Shown piece after piece: positions 47,025 to 55,990 of a stretch of 64,000 nucleotides of DNA. The stretch spans positions 2,418,001 through 2,482,000 of the forward strand of contig CP102611.1 of assembly GCA_041874755.1 (NCBI GenBank), read 5' to 3'. Positions within the stretch are counted from its first letter, which is position 1, and each line of letters opens with the position of its first letter. The notes beneath the pieces were generated by a model, which was not told where the DNA came from, did not search any database, and saw nothing but the letters and a program-made list of their open reading frames with translations. Source of the DNA: Chitinibacter sp. SCUT-21. Its GTDB lineage: Bacteria > Pseudomonadota > Gammaproteobacteria > Burkholderiales > Chitinibacteraceae. Position numbers and translations under genes: made by a program.

Positions 47025-48740
47025 ATGTCAGGAAATAAATCTTTGGGGCTGTTGTTGTGCTTAAGCCTAGTGGCGTGTGGAGGCGGTGGTGGTGATGCGC
47101 CAACTGCTAGCGGTTCAATACCTGCTACAACTGCAATACCTCCTTCTGCAACTGCAGCGCCGAGTGCTGCGAAGTCAGTTTCTGGTGTTGCAGCTTATGG
47201 TGCGGCATTAGCCAATGCGGATATCATTATTAAAGGCGCTAACGGCAAAACCGTAACGGCCAAAGCCGATGCAAACGGTAAATGGACGGTAGCGGATGTG
47301 AGTGGCCTGAATGCGCCGCTGATTATTCAAGCCAAAGGCACGGTCGGTGGTGTAACTCAAGAGTTGTACAGCGTACTAAGCACCGCGCCTACAGGCCCAG
47401 TGACTGCTAACGTAACACCATTAACAACAGCCTTGCTTAGCCAAGCGGCAGGTGTAACGCCCGCTGCATTATTTGCAGATCCAGCCAAGATCGTGGCGCT
47501 GAGCCCGGCTAAAGTAGAAGCGGCTAAAGCCAAGTTGAAGGCGGCTTTGAGCGATTACATGACCGCACTCGGCGTTGATGCCAGCAAAGTCGATCTGATT
47601 TCCACGACCTTTGAGGCCAATAGTAAAGGCTTAGATAAGTTGATGGATTTGGTCAAAGTATCATCAAGTGGCACAGGTGATGCGACTGCGATTGTGATTA
47701 AAGATCATGGTACAGGTGAAACGGTTGAATTTAAAGCCGCTGAAACGCCGAAAAAGCTAAGCAAACCAAGTGTCGAAACCCAAAATCTAAACTTGGCAGG
47801 CATACGCGATTTGATCGCAAAATTTAATGCCCTTGCTCAAAGCAAAGATGGTGTTATGTCCAGCGATTTTGCAACGCTGTGGGATGATGCTTTCTTAGAT
47901 GATGGCATTACTAAAGCACAAGACGTTTCTTACTTCCGTGAAGAATATAAAAAAAATCCAAACCTAGTGTGGAAAATTACTCTGCTTGATATCAAGGGGT
48001 GCGTTAAAGATGTCTGCAAACTCGATTTAAAATTTGAAAGTTCAAAGGGTGATATCGAGGTGGGAGGAGATAACCCAGTTCGCCAGAATGCCGCTGGAAA
48101 ATGGCTGATTTATGGGAATCAGCAACAGCAAAAACGCTGGGATGTGAATAGCTATAAGGTATATGGCTACGATGGTAGCTTGCTGGATCAATCGCCATTT
48201 AGTATGAGCGAAAAATACGCGGCTATAACGATTGCCAATCAAACCATTCAAATGGAAGCGCTGGATGGCGGAAATTTAAAATTAACAGGCTGGAATGGCA
48301 CTTACGCCCATAAGGTTGATCGCCGTGCAATTATGTTGTGCAATCCGGTGAGTAATGGCGTAAACCCTAGCGACACAGCTAAGTATGTACTGCTAGCAAA
48401 TACTAGCCAAGCCGCTACTTTAAATGATCTTAAAGGGGCGAGATTTGAGCACAATGAAGGTTGCGGCTATAGCACATCGACTGTTGCTATTAATGCATCT
48501 GGTGAAGGCGTATTTACTGATGCAAAAGGCAGCGAAACCGTGCCTGCCACTGATATTGCAAAGGCTTTCTCGCCTAGTGGTTTGGATACGGGTGATGAAG
48601 TGATTTATTTAAAAGCATTCAAAGTGTTCTACCCTGGTCCAGAAGGTTACTACTGGCATATGGTAGTTGAACGCACCATGGTAAAAGCAGATCCTTCGAA
48701 AAGTTATCTGGCTTGGTGGAAAGAAACTGTCGCTCAATAA
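47025..48740 (+). CDS. large lipoprotein of unknown function
   Basis: A 571-residue lipoprotein from the ATG at 47025, behind a G-rich ribosome site. The signal ends in LSLVAC, with C18 lipidated and followed by a run of Gly. An N-terminal carboxypeptidase-regulatory-like beta domain is suggested by VSGVAAYGAALANADIIIKG and ANGKWTVADVSGL. The long C-terminal part is not recognised. The rest of the frame to 46872 is too hydrophobic and lacks a ribosome site. It lies between gspN and the convergent gspE. Being a T2SS-associated or surface protein is an inference from location only. Confidence 0.72.
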   Translation: MSGNKSLGLLLCLSLVACGGGGGDAPTASGSIPATTAIPPSATAAPSAAKSVSGVAAYGAALANADIIIKGANGKTVTAKADANGKWTVADVSGLNAPLIIQAKGTVGGVTQELYSVLSTAPTGPVTANVTPLTTALLSQAAGVTPAALFADPAKIVALSPAKVEAAKAKLKAALSDYMTALGVDASKVDLISTTFEANSKGLDKLMDLVKVSSSGTGDATAIVIKDHGTGETVEFKAAETPKKLSKPSVETQNLNLAGIRDLIAKFNALAQSKDGVMSSDFATLWDDAFLDDGITKAQDVSYFREEYKKNPNLVWKITLLDIKGCVKDVCKLDLKFESSKGDIEVGGDNPVRQNAAGKWLIYGNQQQQKRWDVNSYKVYGYDGSLLDQSPFSMSEKYAAITIANQTIQMEALDGGNLKLTGWNGTYAHKVDRRAIMLCNPVSNGVNPSDTAKYVLLANTSQAATLNDLKGARFEHNEGCGYSTSTVAINASGEGVFTDAKGSETVPATDIAKAFSPSGLDTGDEVIYLKAFKVFYPGPEGYYWHMVVERTMVKADPSKSYLAWWKETVAQ

Positions 48741-48765
48741 TGTTCATTTGAGTTAGGTAAAAGTA

Positions 48766-48796
48766 AAAGCCACTGATGATTGTCAGTGGCTTTTTA
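48766..48796. terminator. bidirectional terminator between the lipoprotein gene and gspE
   Basis: AAAAGCCACTGA pairs with TCAGTGGCTTTT around a six-base loop, with A and T runs on both sides, between convergent genes. Confidence 0.9.
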
Positions 48797-48822
48797 ATTC
48801 AACCGCTTCTCGTTGGCGTCAA

Positions 48823-50289
48823 TTATCCCCGCGTAATTCTCAGCATCTCTTCCACACTCGTTACCCCTTCTAATACTCGCAATGCGGCGTCTTTGCGCAG
48901 GCTGTGCATGCCCAGTGTTTCAGCATGGCTGCGGATGTCTTGCTCATTAGCTGAGTTGTGAATTTGCATACGCATGGCTTCGTCGACGATCAGCAATTCA
49001 TGAATGCCGGTACGGCCACGGTAGCCAGTGTGGGCGCAAGCGGAGCAGCCGATGGGGCGGTAGAGGGTAATACTCTGCTTGGTATCAATCTCTAGCTCTT
49101 TTAATTCTTTTTCGCTAGCGATATACCCCTGCTTGCAACTTGGGCATAAAGTGCGAACCAAACGCTGTGCGAGTACGCCTATCGTTGATGAGGCGAGCAA
49201 GAACGGTTCGATGCCCATATCGACTAGCCGCGTGATCGCGCTGCTGGCGTCGTTGGTATGCAGCGTGGCGAGCACCAAATGGCCGGTGAGTGAGGCTTGC
49301 ACGGCGATTTGCGCGGTTTCCAAGTCGCGAATTTCACCGATCATGATAATGTCGGGGTCTTGGCGTAGGATGGCGCGTAACGCGCGGGCAAAGCTCATCT
49401 CGATGCGCGGGTTAACCTGCGTTTGGCCGATTCCGTCCAAATCGTATTCGATCGGGTCTTCCACCGTCATGATATTGCTGTTTTTCGCGTCCAAACTGGC
49501 GAGCGCGGCGTACAGCGTGGTCGTTTTACCTGAGCCAGTCGGGCCGGTCACCAGCACAATGCCGTGCGGTGCGGCGAGCAATTGCGTCAGTTCTTTCAGT
49601 GTTTTGTCGCCCATGCCGAGCTTGGCGAGCGACAGCCGGCCCGCAGATTTATCGAGTAAACGCAGCACAGCGCGCTCGCCGTGGCCCGTCGGCAAAGTCG
49701 AGACGCGCACGTCAACCGGACGGCCTGCGATGCGAAGGTTAATGCGGCCGTCTTGCGGTAGGCGTTTTTCGGCGATATCGAGCCCCGCCATCACTTTAAT
49801 CCGCGATACCAGCGCGGCGTGCAGCGCGCGATTCGGTTCGATCACGTCGCGTAATGTACCGTCGACGCGGTAGCGCACCACCGAGCGCGTCTCGAACGGC
49901 TCGATATGTACGTCGGATGCGTTTTCGCGCAGCGCTTCGGTGAAAATGGCGTTAATCAGCTTGATGACCGGCGATGATTCTTCCGCTTCCATCAAGTCTG
50001 ACACTTCGGGCATATCTTGAATCAGCCGCGCTAAATCGGCCGATTCTTCAATATCGTCGACCAAGTTGGCTGCGCCGCCTTGCTGGCTGCTGCTGAAGGT
50101 TTGATTCAGTAAGGTTTCAAACTCAGCGGTATTCACCGGATGCAGTCGGCTTGCCCCCAGTTGGCGACGCAATTCGCTCATGGCGGATAAGCTGCCGCCG
50201 TGGCGAAAATATATCGGTGTGACGCCATCGTGTTCTGCGCCGTCGAGCACACCAAATTCGCGCGCATAGCTATAGGATACAATCGTCAT
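48823..50289 (-). CDS. gspE: type II secretion system ATPase GspE
   Basis: GspE, the cytoplasmic hexameric ATPase that powers pseudopilus assembly. It is 488 residues. The N-terminal domain (about 1-100) docks on GspL. The catalytic part has SDVHIEPF, Walker A GPTGSGKTT (249-257), the Asp box near 276-281, Walker B DIIMIGE (313-319) and the His box GHLVLATLHTNDA. The zinc-binding tetracysteine is C382, C385, C415 and C418. All key residues are intact. The start overlaps the gspD stop by four bases. It is the third gene of a minus-strand gspC-D-E block. Confidence 0.96.
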   Translation of the reverse strand: MTIVSYSYAREFGVLDGAEHDGVTPIYFRHGGSLSAMSELRRQLGASRLHPVNTAEFETLLNQTFSSSQQGGAANLVDDIEESADLARLIQDMPEVSDLMEAEESSPVIKLINAIFTEALRENASDVHIEPFETRSVVRYRVDGTLRDVIEPNRALHAALVSRIKVMAGLDIAEKRLPQDGRINLRIAGRPVDVRVSTLPTGHGERAVLRLLDKSAGRLSLAKLGMGDKTLKELTQLLAAPHGIVLVTGPTGSGKTTTLYAALASLDAKNSNIMTVEDPIEYDLDGIGQTQVNPRIEMSFARALRAILRQDPDIIMIGEIRDLETAQIAVQASLTGHLVLATLHTNDASSAITRLVDMGIEPFLLASSTIGVLAQRLVRTLCPSCKQGYIASEKELKELEIDTKQSITLYRPIGCSACAHTGYRGRTGIHELLIVDEAMRMQIHNSANEQDIRSHAETLGMHSLRKDAALRVLEGVTSVEEMLRITRG

Positions 50290-52373
50290 TGCGGGGTATT
50301 GCTCTGTACGGAAGGTTTATTCTTGTTTTCTGGTGAATACACCGATGAGCCTGCGTCTGGTAATTGCTCGGGTAATTGCACTTTCGGCAAATCTTGCAAG
50401 AACCAATGCTCGCCTACTTTGTACTCGCCCTGCTGATTGCGCAGGTATTGGTATCGATCGTTCGACAGGCTGAAATTCGATACCGCATCTTTGATCAATA
50501 CCGGGCGCAGGAAAATCATCAAATTGACTTTCTGATAACTGCGGTTTTGGTATTTAAATAATTCGCCCACCACCGGAATATCGCCCAAGCCTGGAATTTG
50601 ATTGCCTGAGTTGGCGAGCCTATCTTCAATCAGCCCGCCGAGTACGACGATTTGTCCGTCGTCGACCAAAACTTTGGTTTCAATTGTGCGCACCTTGGTC
50701 GCCAAACCGGTGCCATTGGTATTGACCGAGTTATCAATGCTGGAGACTTCCTGATACACATTCAGTGTAATCACGCCGCCCTCGGAGACTTGCGGGCGCA
50801 CGCGCAGCTTGATACCGATGTCTTTACGCTCGACGGTGGTAAACGGGTTGGGGTTATTACCGGTCGCCGACTGAGTGCCGGTAATAATCGGAATATTCTG
50901 CCCGACAGTGATTTTGGCTTCTTCGTTGTCGAGCATCAGCAAATTCGGCGTTGAGAGCACATTGCCGTTGCCGCTGCTTTGCAGCGCCGATGCAATTACG
51001 CCCAGTGAAGCAGTGCCGTCACGCGGGTCACCATTAAACAGCCCCATCGTCAGGCCGAGCGGCACGGCGGCTGGCGTTTTATTGATAATCGCCGTCGCGA
51101 TATTGCCCAAGGTATTGCTGCCAGTTGAAATATTACTCACGCCGCCGGCGCCGATTTTGTCGTTGCCACCCGCCACAATCCATTGGAAACCAAATTCCGA
51201 TAGTTTGGATAAATTGACTTCGGCGATCATTGCCTCAACATAAATTTGGCTGCGTCGTACGTCGAGCTTGTCGATCACCGCGCGCAAATTGTTATACACA
51301 TTTTGCGGCGCGGTAATAATCAGCGAGTTGGTCACGGTGTCAGCCTGCACGCGCACCGTCGCGCCAGCTACTTGCACCGTGGTGGCGGTGCTGGTGGTTT
51401 GCGGTGAGCTGTTATTAAACGCCGAGCTGTTGGCTGCGGAATTATTGTTATTAGTTTGCGGCGCAGGGCTGGCGTCGTCTTGACCGGTGAGCAAGCCTTT
51501 TAAGGTATTGGCGAGCTTGGCCGCTTCGGCGTTGCGCAGGTAGATTACATTAATGCTGCTATCGTTCGTCGCCGCTTCGTCCAATTGCGATACCAGTGCG
51601 CGCAATTGCGAGGTTTGTGCGGCATTAATCGCGCGGATCATTAAGCGATTACCACGCGGGTCGGGCACCACAATCGAGCGGCGTACACCATCGGGCGCAG
51701 GGATCGCGCTCGCGCCATTTTGTACGCTCACTTCGGGCATCAGTCGCGCGATATTTTGCGCCACATCCAATGCTGAAGCGTGCTCAAGTTTCAGGGTAAA
51801 GATTTCGCTGTTTTTTGGCTGGTCGATATTGTCGATAATGCGTGCCAGGCGGCGCACATTGTCGGCGTAATCGGTAATCACAATCGTGTTGCTGGTGCCC
51901 GATTGATACGCGCTGATCAGGCTATTGGGCGTGGCCAGCGGGCGCAGCATCGTCGCCATTTGATTGGCGCCTTCATTATTCAGATTAAAAATCTGCGTAA
52001 TGATTTGCTCGCCATTGGCGTTTTCGCCGCGCACCAGTGTTTTATTGCTCAGCGCCTTGCTGTCCGCTTCGGGCTGGATTTTGATTGCACCATTGCTTTG
52101 CACTGTGGCAAAACCCGCTTGGCGTAGCGCCGATTGCAAAATCGGGTAGACCAGCTCTTTGCTAACGGGCTGAGTCGAGACGATATTAATCGTGCCTTTG
52201 ACGCGCGGATCTAGAATGAAATTCTTGCCCGTAATCAGGCTAATGGCTTTGACCGTGGTTTCGATGTCTGAATTGACAAAATTCAGCATCACTTTTTCGT
52301 CGTTATTGGCCCAACTTAAGGAGCTCAGGCAACTGGCGAGCAAAACGGCCAACAGGGTATTTTTGATTTTCAT
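50286..52373 (-). CDS. gspD: type II secretion system secretin GspD
   Basis: GspD, the outer-membrane secretin through which folded proteins leave. It is 695 residues with a signal peptide (cleavage near SWA, residue 22). N0 starts at MLNFVNSDIETTVKAIS, and N1-N3 follow with FTLKLEHASALDVAQ and an Asn/Ser-rich linker in N3 (about 295-330). The secretin core carries VPLGLTMG, TPNLLMLDNEEAKITVGQ and VLGGLIEDR. The C-terminal region has no obvious pilotin-dependent S-domain, though this cannot be settled by eye. It overlaps gspC and gspE by four bases each. Confidence 0.95.
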   Translation of the reverse strand: MKIKNTLLAVLLASCLSSLSWANNDEKVMLNFVNSDIETTVKAISLITGKNFILDPRVKGTINIVSTQPVSKELVYPILQSALRQAGFATVQSNGAIKIQPEADSKALSNKTLVRGENANGEQIITQIFNLNNEGANQMATMLRPLATPNSLISAYQSGTSNTIVITDYADNVRRLARIIDNIDQPKNSEIFTLKLEHASALDVAQNIARLMPEVSVQNGASAIPAPDGVRRSIVVPDPRGNRLMIRAINAAQTSQLRALVSQLDEAATNDSSINVIYLRNAEAAKLANTLKGLLTGQDDASPAPQTNNNNSAANSSAFNNSSPQTTSTATTVQVAGATVRVQADTVTNSLIITAPQNVYNNLRAVIDKLDVRRSQIYVEAMIAEVNLSKLSEFGFQWIVAGGNDKIGAGGVSNISTGSNTLGNIATAIINKTPAAVPLGLTMGLFNGDPRDGTASLGVIASALQSSGNGNVLSTPNLLMLDNEEAKITVGQNIPIITGTQSATGNNPNPFTTVERKDIGIKLRVRPQVSEGGVITLNVYQEVSSIDNSVNTNGTGLATKVRTIETKVLVDDGQIVVLGGLIEDRLANSGNQIPGLGDIPVVGELFKYQNRSYQKVNLMIFLRPVLIKDAVSNFSLSNDRYQYLRNQQGEYKVGEHWFLQDLPKVQLPEQLPDAGSSVYSPENKNKPSVQSNTPQ

Positions 52374-53182
52374 GGATTTACGGTATAGCTCAGGTTCTGC
52401 TGTTGATCTTGGCGCGTAATCAGCACCGATAATTGGTTTTGCTGACTAAATGCGGCGTACAGCAAGGAAATATCGTCGAGTTTATTCAGCGGCCGCCCAT
52501 TGACGGCCTTGATAATGTCGCCATCGCGTAATTGCAAGACTTGCGCCAATTGCTGCTCGCTGGCGCGCTCGACCGCAATACCACCGGCAGGGCTGGTATT
52601 TAAACCGCGGCTCCAATTGGCCAAATTGCCCCCCTGCAAAATGCCGGTAAGCTGGCCACGTGTCAGGCTAATGCCACTGCTCGCAACCGGTGCGACTGAG
52701 TTGCTTTGGGGTATGGTGCTGTGGCTAAGCTCTGAATTGGCTTGTTGGGCAATACCCGATGCATTCAAAAATACTTTGCGCTGCGCGCCATTTTTATCGA
52801 GCACGATATGATCACGATGGGCCGCAATTAATTTGCCGTATTGGCCCGCTTCTTGGCCGAGCTTAACGGCGACAGCGCTTGCTTCTATGCCATCAATAAT
52901 CGCGACGCCGTTGCTGCCCGAAATCAGCGCGCGCAAGCTCAAGCTACTCGCTTCAGCGGAAACGGTGTTTTGGCCTGTTTGATTAAATAGCCGTGTTACG
53001 CTGGCAGGATCGATGTGTTGCACATTTGGTGCCGCTTGCGGTAAACGTATTGGGCGAGGCGAACTAGTTGGGGTGATTAATTGCCAAATTAGCCCCGCGA
53101 AGAGCCAAAGCGCCCATAGCCCGAGCAAGCTTTGTACTGCGCGTGCCAGCCATTTGGCATTCATAAACGAGGCTAATTGCAT
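52370..53182 (-). CDS. gspC: type II secretion system protein GspC
   Basis: GspC, the inner-membrane protein linking the platform to the secretin and helping choose substrates. About 270 residues from the ATG at 53182, which has AGGA upstream; the frame reaches back to a TTG at 53221. One transmembrane helix (about 19-40) is followed by a proline-rich spacer, the HR domain around VAIIDGIEASAVAVKLG, and a C-terminal PDZ-like domain with DGDIIKAVNGRPLNKLDD. First gene of the divergent gspCDE block; gspF starts about 240 bases away on the other strand. Confidence 0.88.
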   Translation of the reverse strand: MQLASFMNAKWLARAVQSLLGLWALWLFAGLIWQLITPTSSPRPIRLPQAAPNVQHIDPASVTRLFNQTGQNTVSAEASSLSLRALISGSNGVAIIDGIEASAVAVKLGQEAGQYGKLIAAHRDHIVLDKNGAQRKVFLNASGIAQQANSELSHSTIPQSNSVAPVASSGISLTRGQLTGILQGGNLANWSRGLNTSPAGGIAVERASEQQLAQVLQLRDGDIIKAVNGRPLNKLDDISLLYAAFSQQNQLSVLITRQDQQQNLSYTVNP

Positions 53183-53424
53183 ATTTCCTAATAAGCTAAA
53201 GCGATGAATTTTGATCGGCAAAATGAAGCACTAAAGTTCAGTGTAATAAATTCGCCGTTAAGGCTGTCTTTGTGTGTCATATCAAAATGATTTTGCCATA
53301 GAATAGTCATATTGAAGCATTGTTAAATGACTTCCTTGTGTATTACAGACGACTTGAACGATAAATTGAAATTTTTTTGTCGGCATAATGCCTTTTTTAG
53401 CTTTTTAAAGCGATTCCACCTGCT

Positions 53425-54627
53425 GTGACAGCCTTTCGTTATCAAGCCATTGCCGCGAGCGGTGGCAAACCCCAATCGGGTCAAATCGACGCCGAATCAT
53501 TGCGCCATGCGCGTAGTCTGTTGCGCGAGCAAGGTTGGCATGTCTTGACGATTGCCGCGGCGAATGCCGAATCGGGTGCCGCGCAGCGCTTGCGCATTTC
53601 TAGCCAAGACTTGGCCACGCTAACACGCCAATTCTCGGCACTACTTGACGCCGGTTTAACCATTGATGAATTGCTTGTCGTGTTGGCCGAGCAAGCCGAT
53701 CAGCCTAAAGTGCAGCAAATTTTGGCGCAATTGCGCCAAGACGTGATGGCCGGCATGCCGCTCTCGAGCGCGATGGATTCTTTCCCGCGCGTTTTCCCGC
53801 TGCTGTATCGCACACTGATTCGCGCCGGGGAGGAATCGGGCAAGCTCGCTGGCGTAATGCAGCGCTTGGCCGATTATTTAGAAGCGCGGGGCGAGCTCAA
53901 TAGCAAAATTGCAATGGCGTTTATTTATCCTGCGGTCGTGATGTTCGTCTCCGCCCTCGTGATTTTGGGCATGCTGACGTGGGTGGTGCCGCAAATGGTG
54001 CAGGTGTTTGAATCGGCCAAGCAAACCTTGCCGTTTTTAACCCGCGCGCTGCTGTGGATCAGCGCCGCGCTGCAAAGCATGGGCATTTGGATCGCGCTTT
54101 CAATCGCAATCGCGGCCGTGGCCGGATTTTATGCACTCAAAAAACCCGAGCTTAAATTTCGTTTTCACACTTGGCGTTTAACATGGCCAGTCTTGGGCTA
54201 CCTTGATCGCATTGCCAATACCGCACGCTTTGCCAGCACGCTGTCGATTTTGGTCGGTAGCGGCGTGCCGCTGCTTAAATCACTCGACGCCGCCGAAGGC
54301 GTGATGAGTAATTTAAAGCTGCAGTCTGCGGTGGGCGAAGTGGCTGGGCAAGTGCGCGAAGGCGTTAGCCTTGCGCGCGCGATGCGAGCAGCCAATGAAT
54401 TTCCGCCGCTAATTTTGCATTTGGTCGCCAGTGGCGAAGCTACCGGGCGGCTCTCGCAAATGCTCGATCGCGCCGCCTCCGAGCAAAGCAAAGAGCTCGA
54501 TCGCAAAGTCACCGCCTTCACCAGCCTACTGGGCCCTGCGATGGTGCTAGTGATGGGCGCGGTGGTGATGATGATCGTGCTGGCGATCTTGTTGCCGGTG
54601 TTTGAAATGAACCAATTGGTTAAATAA
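53425..54627 (+). CDS. gspF: type II secretion system platform protein GspF
   Basis: GspF, the polytopic inner-membrane platform protein. It is 400 residues, starting at a GTG (53425). It shows the two homologous cytoplasmic halves and three hydrophobic segments (about 165-190, 213-235 and 370-393). LTRQFSALLDAGLTIDELL and FASTLSILVGSGVPLLKSLD are the typical paired motifs, and RAGEESGKL and VASGEATGRL the second pair. It is divergent from gspC, so the space between (53183-53424) must hold two promoters. Confidence 0.95.
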   Translation: MTAFRYQAIAASGGKPQSGQIDAESLRHARSLLREQGWHVLTIAAANAESGAAQRLRISSQDLATLTRQFSALLDAGLTIDELLVVLAEQADQPKVQQILAQLRQDVMAGMPLSSAMDSFPRVFPLLYRTLIRAGEESGKLAGVMQRLADYLEARGELNSKIAMAFIYPAVVMFVSALVILGMLTWVVPQMVQVFESAKQTLPFLTRALLWISAALQSMGIWIALSIAIAAVAGFYALKKPELKFRFHTWRLTWPVLGYLDRIANTARFASTLSILVGSGVPLLKSLDAAEGVMSNLKLQSAVGEVAGQVREGVSLARAMRAANEFPPLILHLVASGEATGRLSQMLDRAASEQSKELDRKVTAFTSLLGPAMVLVMGAVVMMIVLAILLPVFEMNQLVK

Positions 54628-54636
54628 GGGTAGGGA

Positions 54637-55137
54637 ATGACGACTGTTCAGATTCGCCATAGCACCAGCGCGGATATCGATGCGATTACGCGGATTTATG
54701 CCGGAAAAAAAGCCTATACCGGCACTTTGGGCCTGCCTTATCCGTCGCTAGAAGTTTGGCAAAAGAAACTCGGCACGATGCCTCAAGGCTCGTATAGCCT
54801 AGTTGCCGATTTAAATGGCGAAGTGGTCGGCAATTTATTTTTGGGCGTCGAGCAAAACCCGCGTCGTAAACATGTTGCGAGTTTTGGGATTTGGGTGCGC
54901 GATGATCTGCAGGGGCAACAGATTGGTAGCCAGCTGATGGCGGCAGCGATTGATCTGGCCGACAATTGGCTCAATGTGCATCGGCTTGAAATCACCGTTT
55001 ACACCGACAATGACGCGGCAATTGCTTTGTACCGTAAATTTGGCTTTGAGATCGAAGGCGAAGGTAAAGATTTTGCCTTTCGCGATGGGAGCTACGCCAA
55101 TGTATTTTACATGGCGCGAATTCGCTCTGCTGCATGA
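54637..55137 (+). CDS. GNAT acetyltransferase, YhhY/AaaT-like
   Basis: A 166-residue acetyltransferase. The acetyl-CoA loop is QQIGSQLM after GIWVRDDLQG. The flanking RRKHVASFGIWV, ADNWLNVHRLEITVYTDN and KFGFEIEGEGKDFAFRDG stretches are close to E. coli YhhY (AaaT), an N-acetyltransferase acting on some amino acids. It starts nine bases after gspF and ends about 60 bases before gspG, all on one strand. It is thus inside the T2SS operon, although it has no known role in secretion. Confidence 0.85.
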   Translation: MTTVQIRHSTSADIDAITRIYAGKKAYTGTLGLPYPSLEVWQKKLGTMPQGSYSLVADLNGEVVGNLFLGVEQNPRRKHVASFGIWVRDDLQGQQIGSQLMAAAIDLADNWLNVHRLEITVYTDNDAAIALYRKFGFEIEGEGKDFAFRDGSYANVFYMARIRSAA

Positions 55138-55196
55138 TGTATTGCTTTGAATGACTTTTTGGGCTTTGATTGTGGGGCTATACCCCTGAGGATGAA

Positions 55197-55613
55197 ATGA
55201 AAAAGAACCGTGGTTTTACCTTGATTGAGATTTTGGTCGTTGTGTCGATTCTGGCGATTTTGGGCGCGCTAATTGTGCCTAAGATTATGGATAGACCGAA
55301 TGAAGCGCGCATTGTGGCGGCCAAACAAGATGTGGCGTCGATTATGGCGGCGCTTAAACTATACAAATTGGATAACGGCCGCTACCCAACGACCGAGCAA
55401 GGGTTGAAAGCCTTGGTGCAAAAACCGCAAACCGAGCCGGTGCCGAATAATTGGAAAGCGGGCGGCTATCTGGAAAAAGCGCCGAAAGATCCTTGGGGGG
55501 CCGACTACGTGTACTTGAACCCCGGTGCGCATGGTGAAATTGACGTGCTGAGCTACGGCCCGGATGGGCAGGCTGGGGCGCCGGAGACCCAAATCGGCTC
55601 GTGGCAGCAATAA
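55197..55613 (+). CDS. gspG: major pseudopilin GspG
   Basis: GspG, the main subunit of the T2SS pseudopilus. It is 138 residues from the ATG at 55197, which has AGGA four bases upstream. The prepilin leader MKKNRG is cut by the prepilin peptidase before FTLIEILVV. The hydrophobic helix is followed by the conserved ARIVAAKQDVASIMAALKLY, the GRYPTTEQGL loop and the C-terminal WGADYVYLNPG and DVLSYGPDG calcium-binding region. No gspO peptidase gene is in the window. Confidence 0.96.
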   Translation: MKKNRGFTLIEILVVVSILAILGALIVPKIMDRPNEARIVAAKQDVASIMAALKLYKLDNGRYPTTEQGLKALVQKPQTEPVPNNWKAGGYLEKAPKDPWGADYVYLNPGAHGEIDVLSYGPDGQAGAPETQIGSWQQ

Positions 55614-55644
55614 AACAGCGGCTGCGAGACTCGATCACGGCGTT

Positions 55645-55702
55645 AGAAAAGCACTCAAAATCCTCATGTACTGCAGTACATTCCGGTTTTTCGTGCTTTT
55701 CT
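55645..55702. repeat. inverted repeat centred on TGTACTGCAGTACA
   Basis: AGAAAAGCAC at the left and GTGCTTTTCT at the right are perfect inverted arms. The centre (55667-55680) is a perfect palindrome. The intervening TCAAAATCCTCA and TTCCGGTTTTT segments are partly complementary. It resembles widespread intergenic elements. Confidence 0.75.
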
Positions 55703-55889
55703 GCCTTGTGCTCAAGCCTCTCGCTCGCCGTTTTGTTTGAGCGGCAAAAGAGCGATATGTGTCAGGCTGGGGCTTGAAGTCCCGTGTAGCGAAAACCGCA
55801 GCAAGGAGAGAGACAAACGGCTTTATCGTTTGGCTCACGACGAAGCAAGGGCAGCGCGGAGCGCTTTTCGCCCGGGGCGCCTTCTCTTG

Positions 55890-55921
55890 CTTACTTCTCT
55901 TGGCGAAGCAAGAGAAGTAAG
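55890..55921. repeat. perfect 13-bp hairpin
   Basis: CTTACTTCTCTTG and CAAGAGAAGTAAG pair without mismatch around GCGAAG. There is no T run, so it is more likely a repetitive palindrome than a terminator. Confidence 0.75.
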
Positions 55922-55990
55922 TGCCGCGGCGCATAGCCGCCAATCCAAGGTTCAATATTTGAAGCACGTTCTAGTGCCACCAGAGATATT

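Larger units (their letters stand above)
55614..55990 (+). other. gspG-gspH spacer rich in palindromes
   Basis: A 377-base non-coding stretch inside a normally tight pseudopilin operon. It contains an imperfect inverted repeat at 55645-55702 centred on a perfect 14-base palindrome, and a perfect 13-bp hairpin at 55890-55921. The middle (55720-55880) has no gene I trust. Such composite palindromic blocks are common intergenic sequences in many proteobacteria. Confidence 0.6.

Noticed and set aside
49079..49873. A 264-residue frame antisense to gspE
   Set aside because: No family resemblance, and it lies wholly within an intact gspE with all ATPase motifs.
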